64,000 nt of DNA from Methylocystaceae bacterium (GTDB taxonomy: Bacteria; Pseudomonadota; Alphaproteobacteria; Rhodospirillales; Terasakiellaceae): the NCBI GenBank assembly GCA_013373205.1, contig JABXIG010000007.1:62001-126000 (forward strand). Direction: 5' to 3'. Position 1 is the first letter of the stretch. Each line of letters starts with the position of its first letter. A model generated the notes under the pieces. The model saw only the letters and a list, made by a program, of their open reading frames with translations, ran no database searches and was not told the origin of the DNA. This document shows, one piece after another, positions 36,826 through 45,934 of the stretch. Position numbers and translations under genes: made by a program.

Positions 36826-39800
36826 TTATGATGAAGTGAATGTTTTCACCTGAACACTGCGAATAAGCTGGCGAAGCTTGGCCGGACGTAAAGGTTTATG
36901 AAGCAAAATAAACCCACTGGACTTGGCTTCCTGAATGCGATCCGGTGCTGTATCCCCGGTAATAATCGCAGATGGTATTTTTTGACCTACAGTGTCGTGG
37001 ATCAAGCGGATACAATCAGCCCCGGTCAAATCTTCATTCAAACGGTAATCTGCCAAAATCAGATCAGGTAATTTATCCATATCTTTCAGCATCTCCAGTG
37101 CCCCTTCAGATGAGAGGGCGGAGACCGCATCATATTTCCAGCCTTTAATCAGCTGTTCCATACCTTCTAAAATGTCAGGTTCATCATCAATAATCATAAT
37201 TAACGGTACATCCCCACCACTTAAGGCAACTTCGATGGGTTTTTCATCTTCTATCACTTCGACATAGCTGTCACTGGGCAGCAATAGAGAAAATGTGGAA
37301 CCTTTCCCCACAACGGATTTTAGCGTCAAATCATGTTCTAAAAGCGCAAGCACACGTTCAACAATCGCAAGCCCCAAGCCGAGTCCTCGTCTTCTATCAC
37401 GCGCCGGATTTTCCAACTGATGAAATTCAATGAAAATATCTTTTTGACGTTCTTCAGGAATGCCGACACCGGTATCGGTGACTTGGAGCTGAACAAAGTC
37501 CCCGCGTTTTCTTGCCCCGATCAGGACCCCGCCATCTACGGTATAGCGTACCGCATTTGACAAAAGGTTGGATAAAACCCGTTCTAACAGAACCGGATCA
37601 CTTTTTACCGCCAGATTGGGACAGAAGGATTTTAGCACCAGTCCCTTTTCATGGGCACGCGCTTCATATTGCTTCACCAACCGATCAAACAACGGACGTA
37701 ACTTAATCGTGGTTGGTTCCGCCTTCATCACACCTGCGTCCAGTTTGGAAATATCCAACAGAGCATTTAACAGGCTTCGCAAGGCTTCCAGGCTATCCGA
37801 TATATTATTAATGATGCGCAGATCGCCCAGTGCTTCGTCACTTTGATCCTTGCTGCGGCGTTCTTCCAAGGCAGACAGAAACATCCCGATGGCATGCAGG
37901 GGCTGACGTAAATCATGGCTGGCGGCGGCCAAAAACTTGGATTTTGCCTTGTTCGCATTTTCAGAAAGAAGACGGGCTTGTTCCAGACGAGCTTCGGCTT
38001 CCACCCGATCGGTAATATCAATCACCAAGGAAACTGTACCGCCATCCAGCGTGGAGGCTTCACTGACCTGCAAATACCGACCGTTTGACAAGGCTTCCAA
38101 GAACACACCGATGGGGCGTTGTCGAAACTCTCGACGTCTGGCCGCATAACCATTTGCATCACAAATGCCATTTCGTTCTTCCATCAATAAGGCGAGTTCT
38201 TCAAACGTTACACCGGGGCGGATGCGATCATTTAATATCTTATAATATTGATAATATTTTCGGTTACAGAGGACTAAGCGATTTTCATGATCCCATAAAG
38301 CAAAGGCGCCGGGCATAATCTCGTTTGCGGCCATCAACCGGCTTCGGGCTTGTGTTTCTGCGGTAATGTCCGACCCTGTCCCACGGTAGCCCAAAAAATC
38401 CCCCTCATTATCAAATATGGGCTTGCCGCTGACCTTGATCTGACGCCACTGACCATCCGGACATTTTAAAGAATAGGAATAATCACGAAAGCGACGGCGA
38501 TTTTGCAGATCGTTTTTATGATGTGCCCATTTTTCCAGATCATCCTGTTCCTGGCCGATATAATTGCTAAATTCCAGCCGATTTTGTCCAATCGCCTGAT
38601 GACGTGAAAAACCTGTAATTTCAAAAAAACGATCAGAGATAAGAGAAAATTTTAAATCCGCATCCGTTTCCCAAAACCAGTCTGATGTAGCTTCGGCTAT
38701 ATCGCGAAAACGTGCTTCATTCAGGCGGATTTCTTTCTCTCTATGTTCAATTTCATCCACCAAATATTTTAAGGCATGTCCCATATCGGCGATTTCATCT
38801 TCACCATCCAGCGGGATTTCGGTCTCCCCCCCATCGGCATGAATGCGCATGGACCGTTTCAAGGCATTCAGGCGTTGTAATATCCGACGGATATAAATCA
38901 TGCCCAAAAAGGTCAGAACAATCACACTGCCTAAAACAATCAAGGTTAAAAAGCGCGTGCTGCTTTCCACAAGCTGCTGAAAGCCCTGACTATCCTTTTC
39001 AATTTCTTCCTTCATGCGCCGGATCAGATCATTTACGGAATAAACAAACCGACTAGACAGCCTTTCGTTTATCGCCAAAATCCCGGAAATCCGGTTAGAT
39101 ATCAGTTTTTCGCGCGATTGCAGGGTGATTAATCCCCCATCCCCTAAAGCTATTTTTTGAATTTTCGCAAATTGTTTCTGATATTGCTCATTCTTTAAAC
39201 CCTGAACTGTTCGCTTAAGGTTCTCAAAACGTGACAAAAGCTGTTCGCGTAATTGGGCGATCTGGACAGAATCATTTTCTGTTTCAAACACCAGTAACTG
39301 TTCAATTAGCCGAGCCGTGATTTCATTCCAATTGCCTTCGGAAGGTTCGTTCGCGTTGGGCTTTTGTGCAACCAATACCTGAAGGGCGCGATGTTGCTTT
39401 TTCTTTTCTTCAACAACATTGATGTGCTGCATCACCAGACCATCCAATCTATCGAAGTTTTCCAGAAGTTTTTGCCGAGTAACGTTAATGACTTCCAGTA
39501 CGTTTTCATCCACGTCATAGCCGCGCAGAGAGTCAATAATTTCCTGCAGCCATCTTACCCGATCAGAAATGCGAAAAGAAATGCTTTCACGTTCAGACTG
39601 TGTTGTTACACGAACCAGCATGGGTGCACTGGCGACGATTGCCTCACTTTGTTGACCAAGTTGATACGCCAAAGTCATGGCGGGCAGGCGTGATAGGGCA
39701 ACTTCTTCAATCCCTTGATTGAATTTCTGGATAGACACGATGCCCACCCCGGCGGCTGCAACCGTAAAGATCACCGCTAGGATAAAACTGATAATCAATT

Positions 39801-39831
39801 GTGCAAAGACGCCAAAGCGAAAACTGCCCAT
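36826..39831 (-). CDS. TorS-like hybrid sensor histidine kinase
   Basis: A 1001-residue inner-membrane kinase. A first membrane helix (about 10-32), a periplasmic helical TorS-like sensor (about 33-285), a second helix (about 293-315), HAMP (about 315-368), PAS with PAC (about 378-500), a second PAS-like segment, a short coiled linker, HisKA (His639 in ASHDLRQPLHA), HATPase and a C-terminal receiver (Asp928 in LILADYRL). HDLRQPL is typical of the NahK/RcsC-like hybrid class. The PAS domain closely resembles one in the 14-kb kinase (both contain DFLGYRGTGSDI or a near match). No periplasmic partner gene adjoins it. Confidence 0.9.
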   Translation of the reverse strand: MGSFRFGVFAQLIISFILAVIFTVAAAGVGIVSIQKFNQGIEEVALSRLPAMTLAYQLGQQSEAIVASAPMLVRVTTQSERESISFRISDRVRWLQEIIDSLRGYDVDENVLEVINVTRQKLLENFDRLDGLVMQHINVVEEKKKQHRALQVLVAQKPNANEPSEGNWNEITARLIEQLLVFETENDSVQIAQLREQLLSRFENLKRTVQGLKNEQYQKQFAKIQKIALGDGGLITLQSREKLISNRISGILAINERLSSRFVYSVNDLIRRMKEEIEKDSQGFQQLVESSTRFLTLIVLGSVIVLTFLGMIYIRRILQRLNALKRSMRIHADGGETEIPLDGEDEIADMGHALKYLVDEIEHREKEIRLNEARFRDIAEATSDWFWETDADLKFSLISDRFFEITGFSRHQAIGQNRLEFSNYIGQEQDDLEKWAHHKNDLQNRRRFRDYSYSLKCPDGQWRQIKVSGKPIFDNEGDFLGYRGTGSDITAETQARSRLMAANEIMPGAFALWDHENRLVLCNRKYYQYYKILNDRIRPGVTFEELALLMEERNGICDANGYAARRREFRQRPIGVFLEALSNGRYLQVSEASTLDGGTVSLVIDITDRVEAEARLEQARLLSENANKAKSKFLAAASHDLRQPLHAIGMFLSALEERRSKDQSDEALGDLRIINNISDSLEALRSLLNALLDISKLDAGVMKAEPTTIKLRPLFDRLVKQYEARAHEKGLVLKSFCPNLAVKSDPVLLERVLSNLLSNAVRYTVDGGVLIGARKRGDFVQLQVTDTGVGIPEERQKDIFIEFHQLENPARDRRRGLGLGLAIVERVLALLEHDLTLKSVVGKGSTFSLLLPSDSYVEVIEDEKPIEVALSGGDVPLIMIIDDEPDILEGMEQLIKGWKYDAVSALSSEGALEMLKDMDKLPDLILADYRLNEDLTGADCIRLIHDTVGQKIPSAIITGDTAPDRIQEAKSSGFILLHKPLRPAKLRQLIRSVQVKTFTSS

Positions 39832-39898
39832 GCCCGCGATCCAGACCCCTCAAGTGTTTTTATCCGAACAGTGTAGCATCAACCCATTAAAATTGAAC

Positions 39899-40040
39899 AA
39901 AAAAAAGGGTGAAAAGCTAATGCTTATCACCCCAAGTCCGCCGAGAAACTACGTCGTACTCAGAACCCCATAATGGAGAACTGAAAACATACTGCCTCAT
40001 TACAGTAGAACTGCCCTCCCCCATATGGGTGATACAGGTC
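39899..40040 (-). ncRNA. Putative small RNA, copy A of tandem pair
   Basis: About 140 nt on the minus strand, ending in an intrinsic terminator (GGGTGATAAGC-atta-GCTTTTCACCC then T8). It shares 52 identical consecutive bases and many more scattered ones with copy B. A conserved internal hairpin (UUCAG-uu-CUCC-loop-GGGG-uu-CUGAG) and a UAC-gac-GUA hairpin can be drawn. No ORF is conserved between copies. Not recognised as a known RNA family. The 5' end is estimated from where similarity stops. Confidence 0.6.
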
Positions 40041-40089
40041 AATTTATTCACTTTTTTTTAGAAAAACATCACGATACACAAATTTAGGC

Positions 40090-40231
40090 AAAAAAAAGGG
40101 TGATAAAGCTAAAGCTTATCACCCCAAGTCCGCCGAGAAACTACGTCGTACTCAGAACCCCATAACGGAGAACTGAGAGCATACTGCCGCATTCCCGCAG
40201 AACTGACTTCACCCATATAGGTGAATATGGA
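40090..40231 (-). ncRNA. Putative small RNA, copy B of tandem pair
   Basis: About 140 nt on the minus strand, with its own terminator (GGGTGATAAGC, small loop, GCTTTATCACCC, then T7). Relative to copy A, the internal hairpin changes C-G to U-G and the terminator stem is extended, so base pairing is kept while sequence drifts. An additional 5' hairpin UUCACC-uauaug-GGUGAA is present. It lies 33 bp after the ctpA-like gene; a processed 3' UTR origin is the main alternative to an independent RNA. Confidence 0.6.
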
Positions 40232-40264
40232 AATAATTTTTGTGACAAACACAAATTATCTCAT

Positions 40265-41854
40265 TCAACCCCGACCCTTAGCCTGAACAGCAGCTAAAAA
40301 CTTATGTGCAGATCCTGCTTTGAGAAATTCCAGCGCACAACCAAGTTCTTTGTCTTTACGCTCCCCAATTTCCGGGCAAGCTTCGATGGATGTATGACCC
40401 AGTGCACCATCTTTATCGTGTAGTTTGTCTTTTTCCAGAATCCGCGCTTTCAAGACATTGGGGAAATCAGCTTCGCGTGGTGCTTTAAATGACGTTTTCT
40501 CTTTACCTTCTTCACTTTCTGCAACCTCTTTTTCTTTCGGTTCAGGTAGGTCAAGACGAATATCAGGGGCCACACCAACCTGCTGGATTGTTCGCCCTGA
40601 TGGTAGATAATAAAGTGCCGTGGTGATCCGAACCGCCCCTTCGCGCATCAAAGGCATAATCGTTTGAACGGATCCTTTGCCAAAGCTGCGACGTCCCATC
40701 ACAATTGCGCGATTATGGTCCTGTAAAGCCCCGGATACGATTTCGGAAGCTGAGGCGGACCCGCCATTTATCAGAACAACAACAGGTAACCCTTCAGCCA
40801 GGTCACCATCACTTGCCCCGTAATTGCGCACGTCCTTTTCGTCACGTCCGCGAATGGAAACCACATTGCTGTCATTGAGGAAAATATCACTTAACGCGAC
40901 AGATTGTTGCAACAAGCCACCAGGGTTATTGCGCAAATCAAGTACAATACCTTTCAGCTTGTCACCTAGTTTAGCACGTGCGTCATCAAAAGCATCTTCC
41001 ACATCACTTTCCAAACGTTCAGAAAAGGCGCTGATCCGCAGGTGCAGATAGTCATCATATAGCGCATAGCGAACGGCGCGCACCTGTATGATATCGCGCA
41101 CGATGGTCACTTCAAATGGTTCTTCGCCTTCGCGTTCGACCGTCACCGTGACAGGGGTGCCGGGTTTACCGCGTAAACGTCGCACGGTTTTTGTCAACGT
41201 CCAGTCCTTGATCGATTCACCTTCGATATGGGTGATATGGTCATTAGGTTGCATACCCGCTTTGTCAGCAGGGGTGCCTTCGATGGGCGAGACCACCTTT
41301 AAGAAACCTTCGCCTTGCTGCACTTCAATGCCAAGTCCGCCAAATTCCCCACTGGTATCTACCATCAATTCCTGAAATTCTTCATTAGTCATATAGCTGG
41401 AATGCGGATCTAACCGTGACATCATAGCATCAAGCGCCACTTCAATGACCTTATGGGCATTGGCTTTGCCTTTTTCTGTACCATCATCGGCTTCTGACCA
41501 GCTTTGATCTTTTCCGTTCAAACCTTCAATCGCAAAGGTAATCAGGTCTTTATCCGAAACTTCTTTCACATAACTGCGACGCACGACTTTAAAAGCATCG
41601 ACGAATTGCTTGAATTCATCATCACGCACATCTTCGTTATCATCGGTTTTCTGCTGATAAACTTTTTGAAAACGGGCCAGATCTTCCATGGCTTCGCGCG
41701 GTAAACCATGGGTCCCGGTCAAAGAAGATACAAACCGCCCAACCGGGCCAGCATCCATCAAAGAACAGCCGCTGATCGACGGTAAAAACACCGTGCCGAC
41801 AGCAAAAGCAAGGACAATCATTAAGAGGGAAGGAAGACGGGACATAAGGTTCAT
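40265..41854 (-). CDS. ctpA: S41 carboxyl-terminal processing peptidase (CtpA-like), probable lipoprotein
   Basis: A 529-residue periplasmic serine protease. The N-terminal hydrophobic signal ends in the lipobox ISGC near residue 30, so anchoring to the membrane as a lipoprotein is likely. A PDZ domain (about 165-250; GFLKVVSPIEGTPADKAGMQ) precedes the peptidase core with GGSASASEIVSGALQDH (nucleophile Ser) and GRRSFGKGSVQ (catalytic Lys). The C-terminal part contains a charged KEKEVAESEEGKEK segment. ATG 41854 is chosen over TTG 41857; ATG 41845 is also possible. Confidence 0.9.
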   Translation of the reverse strand: MNLMSRLPSLLMIVLAFAVGTVFLPSISGCSLMDAGPVGRFVSSLTGTHGLPREAMEDLARFQKVYQQKTDDNEDVRDDEFKQFVDAFKVVRRSYVKEVSDKDLITFAIEGLNGKDQSWSEADDGTEKGKANAHKVIEVALDAMMSRLDPHSSYMTNEEFQELMVDTSGEFGGLGIEVQQGEGFLKVVSPIEGTPADKAGMQPNDHITHIEGESIKDWTLTKTVRRLRGKPGTPVTVTVEREGEEPFEVTIVRDIIQVRAVRYALYDDYLHLRISAFSERLESDVEDAFDDARAKLGDKLKGIVLDLRNNPGGLLQQSVALSDIFLNDSNVVSIRGRDEKDVRNYGASDGDLAEGLPVVVLINGGSASASEIVSGALQDHNRAIVMGRRSFGKGSVQTIMPLMREGAVRITTALYYLPSGRTIQQVGVAPDIRLDLPEPKEKEVAESEEGKEKTSFKAPREADFPNVLKARILEKDKLHDKDGALGHTSIEACPEIGERKDKELGCALEFLKAGSAHKFLAAVQAKGRG

Positions 41855-41992
41855 CAACTATCGGCTTTCGGATTATTTTCTTATCGTTAAAGCAGGGGTA
41901 AAATATAATTATAGCGGATTGGTTGAAAATAAAGCAAGGCCCCCGCACATCTGTACAGAGGCCCTGTTTAAAAATCATATAAAAACTCTGAT

Positions 41993-42922
41993 TTATCCAT
42001 CCGCATTCATTTGTTTAACCAGCGCATCCAATGTTTCAACGGCCTTGTCATTCGCCACTTGGCAGGTTCCGGCATTTTCGTGCCCGCCACCATCATATTT
42101 CAACATCAACTCCCCCACATTTGTGCCAGATGACTTGTTCAAAATTGATTTTCCGCAGGCAAAGACCGTATTTTGTTTTTTCAAACCCCACAGCACATGA
42201 ATGGAAATATTTGTGTCCGGGAACAACGCATAAATCATAAAGCGATTTCCCGTGTAAATAACTTCTTCTTCCCGCAGATCAAGAACCGCAACATTATCAT
42301 GCACTTTCGTACATTTTTTCAGCTGATCAATGAACTTGGGCTCATGTTCCTTGTACATGTCCACGCGTTCTTTCACATCTGGCAATTCCAGAATTTCTTT
42401 AATCGACATGGTGGAACAGCAATCAATCAGTTCCATCATCAACTGATAGTTTGAAATGCGGAAATCACGAAAACGCCCCAGTCCGGTACGGGCATCCATC
42501 AGGAAGTTCAACAAGACCCAATCTTCAGACTTCAAAATTTCTTCCCGGCTGAACTGGGCGGCATCCCCCTTGTCAACCGCTTCCATCATTTCGTCCCAGC
42601 TGTTCGGGAATTCCCTATGTCCACCATAATAACGCCAAACGACACGCGCAGCCGAAGGGGCTTCCGGATCAATCACATGATTTGCAGGATTGTCTTCAAC
42701 ACGCAAGGTCTCACTCAAATGGTGATCAAAGGCGAGATGGACACCTTCCACATAAGGCAAGTTGGTTGTAATATCGCGATTTGTGATAGCGACTTTGCCA
42801 TCCTGCATATCCTTGGGATGTACGAAAGTGATCTCGTCAATCAAGTCCATTTTTTTAAGCAATACAGCGCAAACCAGACCGTCAAAGTCGCTTCGCGTCA
42901 CTAACCGGAACTTATCCCCCAT
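41993..42922 (-). CDS. DHH-family phosphohydrolase
   Basis: A 309-residue member of the DHH phosphoesterase superfamily. The first metal motif reads SDFDGLVCA near residue 11, and the family-naming FDHHLSE is near residue 85. The C-terminal DHHA1-like part ends in KYDGGGHENAGTCQV, matching the GGGHxxAA motif. Relatives include exopolyphosphatases, oligoribonuclease NrnA and c-di-AMP/pApA phosphodiesterases; the substrate here cannot be chosen from sequence. AAGGAG lies upstream of the ATG. It stands alone. Confidence 0.85.
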   Translation of the reverse strand: MGDKFRLVTRSDFDGLVCAVLLKKMDLIDEITFVHPKDMQDGKVAITNRDITTNLPYVEGVHLAFDHHLSETLRVEDNPANHVIDPEAPSAARVVWRYYGGHREFPNSWDEMMEAVDKGDAAQFSREEILKSEDWVLLNFLMDARTGLGRFRDFRISNYQLMMELIDCCSTMSIKEILELPDVKERVDMYKEHEPKFIDQLKKCTKVHDNVAVLDLREEEVIYTGNRFMIYALFPDTNISIHVLWGLKKQNTVFACGKSILNKSSGTNVGELMLKYDGGGHENAGTCQVANDKAVETLDALVKQMNADG

Positions 42923-43010
42923 TATATGGACTCCTTAAATTTGGTTCTCTAATCGTTTTAAGTACGTTAGCTCAAATAAATATTCTTTTCAAAGCTTTCA
43001 AGAAAGTTTT

Positions 43011-43841
43011 TTAAAAGGCGCCAATCATCATTTTGATACTGGTCAGCAGCAGGAAGACCGCAAAGCCTTTCTTTAAGTATATCGGATTTAAGGTATGAGC
43101 GAGCCGGGCCCCCAAAGGCGCACACAAGACCGTCATCGGCACAATCAAACCAAAACCCAAAAGGTTGACATATCCAAGACTTCCCATCGGTAATCCTTCG
43201 GCGCCCCATCCTGAGATTACAAAGCCAATGGCACCGGGAACAGCAATCACCAGCCCGATGCCGGAAGCAGAGGCAACGGCTTTTCTCATATCAAAATTAT
43301 GTGCCGTTAAAATCGGCACGCTGATACTGCCCCCACCGATGCCGACCATCACTGAAATGCTGCCGATGATAAAGCTATAGATAAATTCCAACGGCTGCCC
43401 CGGCAGTCCCTTTGTCAATGCCCCACCCGTTTTGCTGAACAACATGCGTAAGGCAACCACAAAGGCCAGAATAGAAAACAGGATCGTCAGAATATTACCG
43501 TGTAAAAAAGACGCGAGAACAGTCCCCGCAATGACGCCAACCACCACACCAGGTGTCCAGCTTTTCAACAAAGCCCAATCCACCGCGCCTTTTTTGTGAT
43601 GGGATCGCACCGACGAAATGGATGTTGCAATGATCGTAGCAAGGGATGTGCCGACGGCGACAAACATGGAAACATCGGCAGATGTCCCAAATTTCTGAAA
43701 GAGGAAATAAAGCACGGGTACAATAACAATTCCGCCCCCGACCCCAAGCAATCCGGCCATGGCACCAGCAATGAAACCTGTAACCACAAGGGCGGCGACG
43801 ATTTGAAATAAAAAGATGGGATCGGAAAATAAAGCGCTCAA
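43011..43841 (-). CDS. TauE/SafE family sulfite/anion exporter
   Basis: A 276-residue inner-membrane protein with about eight hydrophobic segments. Two glycine-rich repeats mark the family: GLLGVGGGIVIVPVLYFLFQ near residue 30 and GIGGGSISVPIL near residue 170. Members export sulfite, sulfoacetate or related anions, and the substrate is not known here. No ATG fits; TTG at 43841 has AGGA eight bases upstream. It is divergent from the Na/Pi cotransporter, with an inverted repeat (43908-43932) between them. Confidence 0.88.
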   Translation of the reverse strand: MSALFSDPIFLFQIVAALVVTGFIAGAMAGLLGVGGGIVIVPVLYFLFQKFGTSADVSMFVAVGTSLATIIATSISSVRSHHKKGAVDWALLKSWTPGVVVGVIAGTVLASFLHGNILTILFSILAFVVALRMLFSKTGGALTKGLPGQPLEFIYSFIIGSISVMVGIGGGSISVPILTAHNFDMRKAVASASGIGLVIAVPGAIGFVISGWGAEGLPMGSLGYVNLLGFGLIVPMTVLCAPLGARLAHTLNPIYLKKGFAVFLLLTSIKMMIGAF

Positions 43842-43907
43842 ATCACTATCCTGCTAAAAAACTCTTGTTTCTCTAACCCCTAACGCCAATTTTGGCAAGT
43901 AGCTGAC

Positions 43908-43932
43908 TTGAGGTTTAATTTGATTACCTCAA
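43908..43932. repeat. Inverted repeat in divergent promoter region
   Basis: TTGAGGT (43908-43914) and ACCTCAA (43926-43932) separated by 11 bp. Placement between two divergent transporter genes makes an operator possible; no known consensus is matched. Confidence 0.35.
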
Positions 43933-43972
43933 ATAAGTACGTTACAATTTTGTGACAAATAATAAATAACAT

Positions 43973-45706
43973 ATGGGTAAAATTGTCATGGCAAGCGGTG
44001 CCGAACTAGACGTTTTTAATATTTCTGCAGGACTTGCCGGGGGGCTGGCTCTGTTTCTTTTTGGATTGGAACAACTTTCCGCCGGCCTAAAAGCCGTTGC
44101 AGGCGAAAAGATGAAACTCGTCTTGGGCAAGCTAACATCCAATCGCTTTATCGGTATGTTTACCGGGGCTTTTGTGACCGCTATCATTCAATCGTCCTCG
44201 GTCACCACCGTGCTTGTGGTGGGCTTTATTAGTGCCGGACTGATGAAACTCACACAGTCTATCGGCATTATTATGGGGGCCAATGTCGGTACTACCATCA
44301 CCGCTCAGATCATCGCATTCAAGATCACCCATTTTTCCATGCTTATGGTGGCTGTTGGTTTTGGCATGTTGTTTTTTGGAAAAAATGACAAGCTGAAACA
44401 GTACGGGAATATGCTCATGGGGCTAGGGATGGTCTTTATGGGCATGAACCTTATGTCTGATGCCATGAAACCCTTGCGCAGCTTTGAACCTTTCCTTGAC
44501 CTTATGGTGTCAATGGAAAACCCGTTCCTTGGCCTGTTGGTTGGCGCAGCTTTTACAGCCCTTGTACAATCCTCTTCGGCGACAACAGGGATCGTCATTG
44601 CCCTTGCAACCCAGGGACTTTTATCCCTGCCAGGTGGCATTTCCCTGATCTTTGGTGCCAACGTTGGCACCTGTGTAACCGCCATGTTAGCATCCATCGG
44701 TAAACCTCGCGAAGCCATCCGCGCAGCAGTGGTTCATGTGCTTTTTAACGTCGCCGGCGTCTTATTATGGATTGGCTTTGTGGACCAACTCGCGGCCGTT
44801 GTGCGAGAGATTGGCGGGTATGACAGTGGCACCGCGCGCGATATTGCCAACGCCCATACTATCTTCAACGTGGCCAATGCCATCATCTTCATCTGGTTTG
44901 TGACCCCGTTTGCCAAGTTGGTTGAGAGGCTGGTCCCGCTGGAAAGTGGAGCCACAGAATTATCAGTTAAACCTAAATACCTTGAAGATGCGCTGATTTC
45001 CACCCCGCCCATTGCCTTAAACGCAGTACGTCTTGAAATTGGTGAATTGGGCAAACATGTGCAAAAAATGATGAATGCGATCTTGCCTGCCGCACTGACA
45101 GGCACACGCAGCAAACTGGATAAAGTGGCAGAGATGGACAGCAATGTAGATGCGCTTCATATGACCATTATCCAATATGTTCGCAATGTTGGCGCGCAGC
45201 CCCTTGGGGAAGAAGACATGCGCGAACTGGTCCGCCTAATGTCAGCGGCCAACCATCTGGAAAATATCGGGGATTTGATCGAAACAGATATGGTCCAAAT
45301 CGGTAAACGCCGCATTGAAGAAAATGTCACCGTCAGCCCTCAAACAACCCATCTATTAAAATCTCTCCATGACAGAGTCAGCCATGCCCTAACCTTGTCT
45401 TTAGAAGCTGTATACAGCGAAGATAAAGACATCGCACAAAAAGTCATCGATATGAAAGAGGCCATCGCCAAGGAATCAAAAGCCATTTCCGAACATGGTG
45501 CCGCACGTCTTTTGGCCGAAGGTGAAAACCGTGGGTACACCTACAGCCGCGAAATGGAAACTGTTGAACGCCTGCGCCGGATTTACTATTTCACCAAACG
45601 GATTGCCAAAGGTGTTGTCGCTAAGGCCAATTCATTAGAACATGAAAACTGGGATGAAGAAGACGGAAATAAAAACGATATCCTCATCCCTGCAAGTGCG
45701 GAGTAA
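43973..45706 (+). CDS. Na+/phosphate cotransporter with PhoU-like domain
   Basis: A 577-residue protein of the NptA/YjbB family. The membrane half (about 15-325) has two inverted repeats with the QSSS signature (IIQSSSVTTVLVVGF and LVQSSSATTGIVIAL) and GANVGTTITAQI/GANVGTCVTAML. The C-terminal half (about 345-560) is a PhoU-like helical bundle. It would move phosphate with sodium, possibly outward as proposed for E. coli YjbB. The start ATG 43973 is used; ATG 43988 is an alternative. It is followed by a hairpin-rich region. Confidence 0.92.
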   Translation: MGKIVMASGAELDVFNISAGLAGGLALFLFGLEQLSAGLKAVAGEKMKLVLGKLTSNRFIGMFTGAFVTAIIQSSSVTTVLVVGFISAGLMKLTQSIGIIMGANVGTTITAQIIAFKITHFSMLMVAVGFGMLFFGKNDKLKQYGNMLMGLGMVFMGMNLMSDAMKPLRSFEPFLDLMVSMENPFLGLLVGAAFTALVQSSSATTGIVIALATQGLLSLPGGISLIFGANVGTCVTAMLASIGKPREAIRAAVVHVLFNVAGVLLWIGFVDQLAAVVREIGGYDSGTARDIANAHTIFNVANAIIFIWFVTPFAKLVERLVPLESGATELSVKPKYLEDALISTPPIALNAVRLEIGELGKHVQKMMNAILPAALTGTRSKLDKVAEMDSNVDALHMTIIQYVRNVGAQPLGEEDMRELVRLMSAANHLENIGDLIETDMVQIGKRRIEENVTVSPQTTHLLKSLHDRVSHALTLSLEAVYSEDKDIAQKVIDMKEAIAKESKAISEHGAARLLAEGENRGYTYSREMETVERLRRIYYFTKRIAKGVVAKANSLEHENWDEEDGNKNDILIPASAE

Positions 45707-45722
45707 TTCCCTGCAGTTTCCG

Positions 45723-45816
45723 TGTCATCCCGGATTTATTCCGAGACAACCGGACACCAAATTGAAATGCCTTTTCCCATATCTTCTGATTGTCCCGGAA
45801 CACGACCGGGATGACA
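45723..45816. repeat. REP-like palindromic element
   Basis: TGTCATCCCGG (45723-45733) is the exact inverse complement of CCGGGATGACA (45806-45816). An inner CCCGG-aacacga-CCGGG palindrome lies at its right end. The TCATCCCGG border is common in intergenic repeats of alphaproteobacteria. Confidence 0.65.
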
Positions 45817-45864
45817 GACATAAAAAAGCGGCTAGCCCACAAAGGCAGCCGCTTTTTTATGTCT
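45816..45864. terminator. Very strong bidirectional terminator hairpin
   Basis: An 18-bp perfect stem (45816-45833 with 45847-45864), 13-base loop, containing A6 and T6 runs. It suits the cotransporter gene on the plus strand and the AOR gene on the minus strand. Confidence 0.85.
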
Positions 45865-45934
45865 GTCCCTTTGCGAAAAGGGACCTCTTTAAAGACAGGG
45901 CGAACCGTTTGACAGTTCGCCCTACTTTGTCTTT
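45865..45934. repeat. Two further adjacent perfect hairpins
   Basis: GTCCCTTT-gcga-AAAGGGAC (45865-45884) follows the terminator without a gap. Next is GGGCGAAC-N9-GTTCGCCC (45898-45922), extended outward by AAAGACA and TGTCTTT arms. The second may aid termination of the AOR gene; the first has no evident role. Confidence 0.6.
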
